Of a DNA stretch of 64,000 nt, positions 59,028-64,000 are shown in pieces. A model generated the notes under the pieces. That model was given only the letters and a program-made list of their open reading frames with translations. It ran no database searches and was not told the DNA's origin. Numbering within the stretch: position 1 is the first letter of the stretch; the number at the start of each line of letters is the position of its first letter. The stretch covers positions 1-64,000 of the forward strand of contig DBGEOK010000049.1 in NCBI GenBank assembly GCA_048370855.1, read 5' to 3'. The stretch comes from Limiplasma sp048370855. GTDB taxonomy: Bacteria; Bacillota; Clostridia; Christensenellales; Aristaeellaceae. The position numbers were made by a program, and so were the translations under genes.

Positions 59028-60381
59028 GGTTCCAATCTCCTTTCACGCTGGATTCTTTCATGATATCCACAATCTTCTTGGCAAAAAATTCCGGGTTGTG
59101 ATCGCTGGAGGTGGCGAACTCCTGAATCTGCGTCTGCAGGCTGGTGGAGGCGGACCAGGGCAGCGCCGTGCCGTGGGTGAAGCTGGGATAGACCTTTGTG
59201 TTTTCATCCGTAATTTCGTTTTTAAACGCCAGCGTCAGCGGGCAATAGATCTCGTCGGGGGTGTCGCTGTAAGGGGAAATGCTCTCCTTCAGGCTGGAGA
59301 AAGCGGTCTGAACCCCGCTGGTGGAAACGTTGTACGCCCATTTCAGCCCCGCTTCCACATCGGCGCTGTCATTGCTGACCACGAAGCCGTCAATGCACAT
59401 GCCGAACCATCCGTCCGTGCCGGGGAAGGTGAACACGCCGTAATCCTCGCCGTACACCTGGCCCATGCTGGTCATCAGGGGCTGCATCCACGCGCCCATG
59501 ATCTGCATGGCGTAGGTTCCCGCCACCACCTGGCCGGAAGCCTCGTACCAGTCGCGGCTGGAATGGTCGGGAGCGACATAGTCCATCAGCTTGGCATAGG
59601 TGCTTAGCACGTTCGTCACAGCGTCCAGATCATAAGTGCCATTGATGAAATCCTGATACAGCTTGGGATCGGTGCCCATCATGATGTTTTCAAACACCTG
59701 GCAGGCAGGCCAGCCCTTGCGGTCGCCCAAATCCAAAGGATATTCGCCGTCGGGCATTTTCGCGGCCAGTTCATCGCAGATGGCCCAAAACTCGTCCCAG
59801 GTGATGTCCTGATGATCGGGGATCGTTACGCCGTACTTTTCAAACACATGGATATTGTAAAAGATCACGTTGGTTTTATGGATGCCGATGGGAACGATGT
59901 ACTTGTTGCCGTCGGATGCCGTGCAGAGCCCTTCCAGGCCAGGCATGGCGCGCTCGGACAGGTTTCCGTACTCCCATACCTTATTCAGGTTGAGCAGCAT
60001 ATCGCTGTTCAGGTACGGCTCGATTTCCTGACCCGGGTGGGCCTGAAAGGTTTCGGGGCTCTTCCCCGCCTGCTGCAGTACCTTCACCTTCATCACCATC
60101 GCGCCGCCCGCGCCGCCGGGAATGGCGTTGGATTTGGCTTTGACCTTGCCGTACGTATCGGAAAAGTCCTTGACCACGCTTTCAATCGCGTCCTTTTCGC
60201 CGCCCGCCGTCCACCAGTGGTACACGTTCACAGTGCCCTTTTCATCGGCGGCCTGCAGGATAGCGGGAATATCCATGCTATCCGCGTCCTTCTTCTCGTT
60301 CTTCTTGGCCGCCAGGGCGCCGGTGCAGCTCATGGCCAGTATGCCGGTCAGCAGCAGCGCCGCTACTCTTTTTAATCTCAT
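59017..60381 (-). CDS. Extracellular sugar-binding protein of the ABC importer
   Basis: The 454-aa solute-binding protein has a signal peptide (MRLKRVAALLLTGILAMSC, then TGALA). Both a weak lipobox (AMSC) and a signal-peptidase-I site (ALA) are possible. Cluster-1-type features include GTVNVYHWWTAGGEKDAIES, QAHPGQEIEPYL, WDEFWAICDELAAKMPDGEY, GTYAMQIMGAWMQPL and FTFPGTDGWFGMCIDGFVVS. These are closest to glucose/xylose-type or alpha-glucoside-type (MalE/UgpB-like) binding proteins. It begins 17 bases after the CBM9-like stop. Confidence 0.93.
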   Translation of the reverse strand: MRLKRVAALLLTGILAMSCTGALAAKKNEKKDADSMDIPAILQAADEKGTVNVYHWWTAGGEKDAIESVVKDFSDTYGKVKAKSNAIPGGAGGAMVMKVKVLQQAGKSPETFQAHPGQEIEPYLNSDMLLNLNKVWEYGNLSERAMPGLEGLCTASDGNKYIVPIGIHKTNVIFYNIHVFEKYGVTIPDHQDITWDEFWAICDELAAKMPDGEYPLDLGDRKGWPACQVFENIMMGTDPKLYQDFINGTYDLDAVTNVLSTYAKLMDYVAPDHSSRDWYEASGQVVAGTYAMQIMGAWMQPLMTSMGQVYGEDYGVFTFPGTDGWFGMCIDGFVVSNDSADVEAGLKWAYNVSTSGVQTAFSSLKESISPYSDTPDEIYCPLTLAFKNEITDENTKVYPSFTHGTALPWSASTSLQTQIQEFATSSDHNPEFFAKKIVDIMKESSVKGDWNLVD

Positions 60382-60397
60382 TTTTTGATTCCCCCCA

Positions 60398-61210
60398 TCA
60401 GTCTGTAAAGACCAGAGTTGCCCACAGGCTGGGATTGGCGTCCACGGCGTGCATCTCCGGCTTGCGGTCGCGCCCGTCCAGATCGGCGGAATACTGCATC
60501 CGCAGGCTGTGAATGCCGGGGCAGGGCAGATCAACGTCCAAAATGGAAAAATCAAAGCCGACGCTCATCCCCGCCTCGGGCGCCAATTGAGCAATATTCT
60601 CGTTGCTCAGGTTGTGCAGGGGAATTTTGCTTTCCCAGACGATGCCGCCCTCGATGGACGCGATGGCCGCCTCGTAGTCGTCAAATACCACCTCGTCGCC
60701 ATACTCGCCCCGGGTGTCCCAGCCCTGGGTATCGGCGACCATGTCACGATCGATATAATTGAAAAATTCATACTCGCCCTTGTAGCCATAAGCGCTTTGC
60801 ACAATGCGCCAATCGGTAGCGGAGTATTCCGTGCGCTCCGGATCGGCGCCGGGGTCTGTGGAAAGGAAGAAAATGACGGCGTCCAGCTCATCCAGCGGGA
60901 AGCCCTCGCGGTATACCAGAGGCGTATCGTCCAGAATCTTCATGGCGATATAAAGGTTTTCCTCATCCCACATGGCGTAGGCTTCCATGGAGCAGTCGGC
61001 CTCGCCGTCCCAATGCTCGATCTGGTCGATGATCTGGCTCTGGCTGTCGATTTTGAGGCGCTTGGCGGTATCCCATTCGCTCAGGTCACCGTCAATCACG
61101 ACCTCCTTGGCCTTGGGCGCCTCCAGTTTTTTGTCGGTGTACGCCAACGCGGAAGTGGATAGACCCAACGCGAGGATCAGCGTCGTCATAAGAGCTATCA
61201 CTTTCTTCAT
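60398..61210 (-). CDS. Secreted CBM9-like (DOMON-related) carbohydrate-binding protein
   Basis: The 270-aa protein has a signal peptide (MKKVIALMTTLILALGLST, cleavage after ALA) and a CBM9-type domain: EVVIDGDLSEWDTAKRLK, YAMWDEENLYIAMKIL, VIFFLSTDPGADPERTEYS and ANPSLWATLVFTD. It is a paralogue of 39105-39890 (TDPxADPER and NPSxW shared). It leads the GH3/ABC/acylation transcription unit, immediately upstream of the binding-protein gene. It may concentrate the oligosaccharide at the cell surface. Confidence 0.87.
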   Translation of the reverse strand: MKKVIALMTTLILALGLSTSALAYTDKKLEAPKAKEVVIDGDLSEWDTAKRLKIDSQSQIIDQIEHWDGEADCSMEAYAMWDEENLYIAMKILDDTPLVYREGFPLDELDAVIFFLSTDPGADPERTEYSATDWRIVQSAYGYKGEYEFFNYIDRDMVADTQGWDTRGEYGDEVVFDDYEAAIASIEGGIVWESKIPLHNLSNENIAQLAPEAGMSVGFDFSILDVDLPCPGIHSLRMQYSADLDGRDRKPEMHAVDANPSLWATLVFTD

Positions 61211-61346
61211 TATGTTTCCTCCTTCACTTTGCGGGGCGAGTCGTCTTTCCCGCTTTTCTCACTTGCATTGTAACAAGGATAAAGCCGTCGCACACGTGGA
61301 GATTTAAAACGCGGTACGGCAAAAAAACAGCATAAGTCGGCGAAGT

Positions 61347-61382
61347 AGGAATATCCGGCACGGCTTATAGGAATATCCGGCA
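61347..61382. promoter_or_regulatory. Two direct repeats AGGAATATCCGGCA, 22 bp apart, between CBM9-like and histidine kinase genes
   Basis: Identical 14-mers at 61347-61360 and 61369-61382 are phased by two helical turns, in the 257-bp divergent region. A minus-strand -10-like TTACAAT lies near 61268-61275. This is the kind of tandem site AraC-type regulators bind, so it may control the CBM9/ABC unit, the kinase gene, or both. Confidence 0.55.
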
Positions 61383-61467
61383 TAAGGACGGTTCCTGCCC
61401 GCCCCGCGCTTTCAACGGGTTTTGATTTATGCTATAATTTGATATCCCTATTCCGGAGGTACCGTTC

Positions 61468-63330
61468 ATGAAGCTAAGCATAAAAATGATGCTGATTTTT
61501 TCAGCCATGATGCTGCTGGCGTTGTCCCTGCTCTCCTTTTATGCGACGCAATCCTCCGTCAAGGGCGCCAACGCGTTTACCGAGGCGCGCTTTCACAACA
61601 TGAGCACCAGCATCCGGCGGGATTTGGAGCAGGATATTTCCATGATGGAAATGACGCTGCAGGAATTGACGGAGAATACCACCTTCATGGCGGCGCTCAA
61701 CCAGATGGTCAGGGACGACAGCGCGGATCAAAAAATGGCCCTTGCGGCGAGCAAGGCGGCCATTCAGCAGTTGCTTCAGTCCCCGCTTGTGGATACCTTT
61801 TACCGCGTTTCATTTTATACGCGGGACGGCGTTTTTCTGACCACCCATGTGGATAAGGATCAAAGGCTGACGGCGGGTTCGGAAGAAGCGAGAATGGAAA
61901 TTTCCACGCTTCCCTGGCTGGAGCGCGCGGATCAATCCTCCGGCCCGATCATTCTGGCCCCTCACGAGGATATCTTTTCCCCCAACCATCAGGTTCAGGT
62001 GTATGGCATCGCGCAGCAGATTACGTATCATGGCAACGCCATCGGTTATCTGGAGGTCAATAACCAGCATGAGGATTTGGCGCGCATCATGGAGTTTGTG
62101 GATAATCCTATTGTCAGCGTGGAAGCGATTTTTGACGACGGACAGCGGCTGTTTGAAAGCCAGACCCCCGATTGGCGCTGGCCCAAGGATCTGGCGCTGG
62201 ACGCGTTTACCTACGTCCGGCTGGACGGCGACGCCGGCCGCGTGGCGCTGCATACGAGGCTGAGCAGATTGGGGCTTCATTTATATATCAGCCAGGACAG
62301 CGCCATCAGCAGCACGGCCAATGCGAATGTGCGCAGCTCCATGTTCCGTCAGGCGCTGTCCGTCATGCTGCCGGCGGCCCTGCTGATTATGCTGGTATCC
62401 ATTGGCCTGACGCGCTCCATCAGGAAGTTGACAAAGAAGGTACGGCAGATTCCCGCCGACAGCGTGCTTCGCCAGGACGCCGCCCCTTCGCATGCCCTCC
62501 TGACCATGGTAACGTCTCCGAGGGATCGGGAGACGTATGAGCTTGAACGGATGTTTAACCACCTCATGGTGCGCCTGCGGGACAGCATGACCAACGAGCT
62601 GGCGCTGCGTGAGGGGGCGCTGCACGCCCAGCTCAACGCCCTTCAAATGCAAATTAACCCGCATTTCATTTATAATACGCTCAATATCATCAGCGCGAAG
62701 TCCATGGAAAGCGGCAATTATGATGTGATCGAAATTTGCGACCAATTCGCTCAAATGCTGCGGTATTCCACGGACACCCGCTCCCGCACAGCCACCATGG
62801 CGGAGGAAATCGAAAACGTGCGCAACTACCTGATGCTGGCCAAGGCGCGATATGAAAACAATCTGGAATTTACCATCGACGTGCCCGAAAACCTGAACGA
62901 AATTACCGTGCCCAAGCTGACGCTTCAGCCCCTGGTGGAGAATGCCCTGACGCACGGCTTCGACGGCAAAAACGAGCTTCGCAGGCTGTCTGTGACCGGG
63001 CGCATCGAAAACCTCCAGTTGATTTTGGAAATACGGGACAATGGCACCGGCTTTTCCGACGAAATGCTGAAAAGCCTGCGAACGCTGATTCAAAAAATAG
63101 AGGAAGATAAGATTTGCATCGAGGGGTCCGGCGGGCATATCGGCCTTATCAACACATGCCTTAGGCTGCATTATTACAGCCATGGCGATATGCATGTCGC
63201 AATCCACAACGAAAACGGCGCGGTCATTACCATGACCATGCCCTGCGCCGCAAAAGAACAAACCGACCTGCCCGAGCGGGAAGCAAGCCCCAACCCGCAA
63301 AACGCCGCGTACCGTGACATCCCCATGTGA
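61468..63330 (+). CDS. YesM-type sensor histidine kinase
   Basis: The 620-aa protein has an N-terminal transmembrane helix (MMLIFSAMMLLALSLLSFYA), an extracellular Cache-like sensor (about 30-285), a second transmembrane helix (LSVMLPAALLIMLVSIGL), a HAMP-like linker and the His_kinase region. The phospho-acceptor is the histidine in LQMQINPHFIYNTLNIIS (about 400), the N-box LVENALTHGF and the G-box EIRDNGTGFSDEM. It autophosphorylates on binding a ligand outside the cell. It is transcribed away from the ABC/GH3 unit, has no response regulator next to it, and most likely signals to the YesN-type regulator at 44267. Confidence 0.94.
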   Translation: MKLSIKMMLIFSAMMLLALSLLSFYATQSSVKGANAFTEARFHNMSTSIRRDLEQDISMMEMTLQELTENTTFMAALNQMVRDDSADQKMALAASKAAIQQLLQSPLVDTFYRVSFYTRDGVFLTTHVDKDQRLTAGSEEARMEISTLPWLERADQSSGPIILAPHEDIFSPNHQVQVYGIAQQITYHGNAIGYLEVNNQHEDLARIMEFVDNPIVSVEAIFDDGQRLFESQTPDWRWPKDLALDAFTYVRLDGDAGRVALHTRLSRLGLHLYISQDSAISSTANANVRSSMFRQALSVMLPAALLIMLVSIGLTRSIRKLTKKVRQIPADSVLRQDAAPSHALLTMVTSPRDRETYELERMFNHLMVRLRDSMTNELALREGALHAQLNALQMQINPHFIYNTLNIISAKSMESGNYDVIEICDQFAQMLRYSTDTRSRTATMAEEIENVRNYLMLAKARYENNLEFTIDVPENLNEITVPKLTLQPLVENALTHGFDGKNELRRLSVTGRIENLQLILEIRDNGTGFSDEMLKSLRTLIQKIEEDKICIEGSGGHIGLINTCLRLHYYSHGDMHVAIHNENGAVITMTMPCAAKEQTDLPEREASPNPQNAAYRDIPM

Positions 63331-63745
63331 AAGAGGCGGCGGATCGGCAGCCGGTATCCCGGGGAGAGTCTGGTGAAAAAAACCGGCGCGCCCATCTGCG
63401 TTCGCGCTTGCGCTTCTTCTTCCGGCTCGGCAGAGCGGATGGAGCGTGTCGGCTCATAAGCGGGGGCGCCGTGGATGCGTTTTGGGTCCGGCCAGAAAGC
63501 GGAGGTTCAACCGGATGAACGGGAAGATCGGATGCAAAATCAGTCCGTTTTCTGTACGGCGAAAGCAACCGTCGCCCTCCGCCATGGAAAACCGCAGAGG
63601 GTTTCGCCGGTCGCCGCGGCTCTGCCGAACTTATGACGAAAAGATAAATTCTGTCGATTTGTGACAAATTGTAGCTTGGATTCTCCTTTTGGTATCCTTT
63701 TCGCCTTATCCTTTCCCTGAATACACTTTTAGGGAGGGAAACGGA
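63331..63745. other. Intergenic stretch, no gene recognised
   Basis: About 415 bases between the kinase and the Spo0A-like gene. Only weak signals are visible: TGTCGAT at about 63650, one mismatch from a 0A-box (TGTCGAA), close to GTGACAAATTG, and an AGGGAGG ribosome binding site for the next gene. No terminator found. Confidence 0.4.
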
Positions 63746-64000
63746 ATGACAACCATTCTGGATATCCTGCGGCAGTTGGGCATCGGCAGAAATTACTGCG
63801 GATTCCGCGCCGCCGTCATGGCCATCGAGCTGGCCATTGAGGACGAAGACCGCCTCCTTTGCGTCAAAAGGGATATTTACGGCGCGATTGCCGAGCGGAC
63901 GGGCGTTTCCGTTACGGCGGTGGAGCGCAACCTCCGCACGGTTATCCGCCGTGCGTGGCAGGTCAACCCGGAACTGCTGAACCATATGGCCGGCTATCCC
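63746..64000 (+). CDS. Spo0A C-terminal domain protein without receiver (cut by window edge)
   Basis: The 85 visible residues start MTTILDILRQLGIGRNYCGF and contain RAAVMAIELAIEDEDRLLC, KRDIYGAIAERTGVSVTAVE and RNLRTVIRRAWQ. This is the sporulation-specific Spo0A effector domain, whose recognition helix is in the VSVTAVERNLR part. In Spo0A it follows a receiver domain; here it begins within ten residues of the ATG (63746, after AGGGAGG), so it is a stand-alone copy that phosphorelay cannot switch directly. The C-terminus is outside the window, so length and any extra domain are unknown. Confidence 0.88.
   Translation, partial: MTTILDILRQLGIGRNYCGFRAAVMAIELAIEDEDRLLCVKRDIYGAIAERTGVSVTAVERNLRTVIRRAWQVNPELLNHMAGYP

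Noticed and set aside
57048..59063. 671-codon plus-strand open frame opposite the short GH3 gene
   Set aside because: Antisense artefact without start signals; extends beyond the GH3 gene only into the binding-protein end.
1..64000. BREX methyltransferase PglX or any restriction-modification gene
   Set aside because: Searched for N-PPY/FxGxG methyltransferase motifs in the supported frames of the island and found none; other BREX types therefore do not fit.
1..64000. tRNA genes or a tRNA-borne attachment site beside the integrase
   Set aside because: No cloverleaf-like sequence or T-loop consensus was recognised near 18.9-20.4 kb or elsewhere; a covariance search would be decisive.

Overview
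The window looks like a chromosomal segment of a Gram-positive, carbohydrate-degrading gut or rumen type member of the Bacillota (class Clostridia, possibly near Christensenellales/Aristaeellaceae). The reasons are AGGAGG-type ribosome binding sites, a Spo0A C-terminal domain protein at the right edge, Sec-exported glycosidases, a DltB/DltD-like acylation operon, a CotH/DUF4956/VTC cluster, and YesM/YesN-type two-component proteins. The taxonomic placement is inference. No rRNA, tRNA or CRISPR array was recognised.

Region 1 (1-20,400) is a defence island on the minus strand, more AT-rich than the rest. Read in transcription order it has an XRE regulator, a 1336-aa protein joining an RNA polymerase alpha-CTD-like segment to a sigma-70 region-4 helix-turn-helix, then brxP (PAPS-reductase/DndC-like with ferredoxin cysteines), brxC, pglZ and a short brxL: the gene set of a type 4 BREX system. 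It continues, mostly with 4-base overlaps, into a 68-aa zinc-ribbon protein, a DndA/IscS-like cysteine desulfurase, an Nmad3 nucleotide-modification-associated protein and a macro-NADAR ADP-ribose-processing gene. No DNA methyltransferase is present, so the mark is more plausibly sulfur-based (phosphorothioate-like). The island lies between an IS5-type transposase (left) and a decayed tyrosine integrase (right). brxP and macro-NADAR each carry an apparent one-base frameshift.

Region 2 (20,400-24,450) holds small regulators: an ECF sigma factor with a membrane partner, a secreted peptidoglycan-binding-domain protein, two related ArpU-like proteins (one damaged) and an XRE protein. It also has two pairs of dispersed repeats, one of which carries 22-bp-phased half-sites upstream of putative promoters.

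Region 3 (24,450-46,000) mixes four large secreted GH3 glycosidases with a CBM9-like protein, a right-handed beta-helix protein, the VTC-DUF4956-CotH cluster, a TetR-MATE-cytidylate-kinase-like operon, and a YesN-type response regulator on the plus strand.

Region 4 (46,000-61,210) is one long co-oriented series: CBM9-like protein, sugar-binding protein, GH3, two permeases, GH3, MsmX-type ATPase, then an acyl carrier protein, a DltA-like adenylating enzyme, an MBOAT acyltransferase, a DltD-like SGNH protein and a second, divergent adenylating enzyme. It suggests that glycan cleavage and uptake are coupled to exopolymer acylation with two different activated acyl groups. A YesM-type histidine kinase (61,468-63,330, plus) closes the locus, and kinase and regulator bracket it. 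The window ends in a stand-alone Spo0A C-terminal domain gene.

Several genes show single-base length changes in otherwise well-conserved frames (near 1,303, 14,553, 31,014 and about 45,800), plus in-frame stops at about 19,799 and 45,952. These may be real decay or assembly errors; raw reads would decide.
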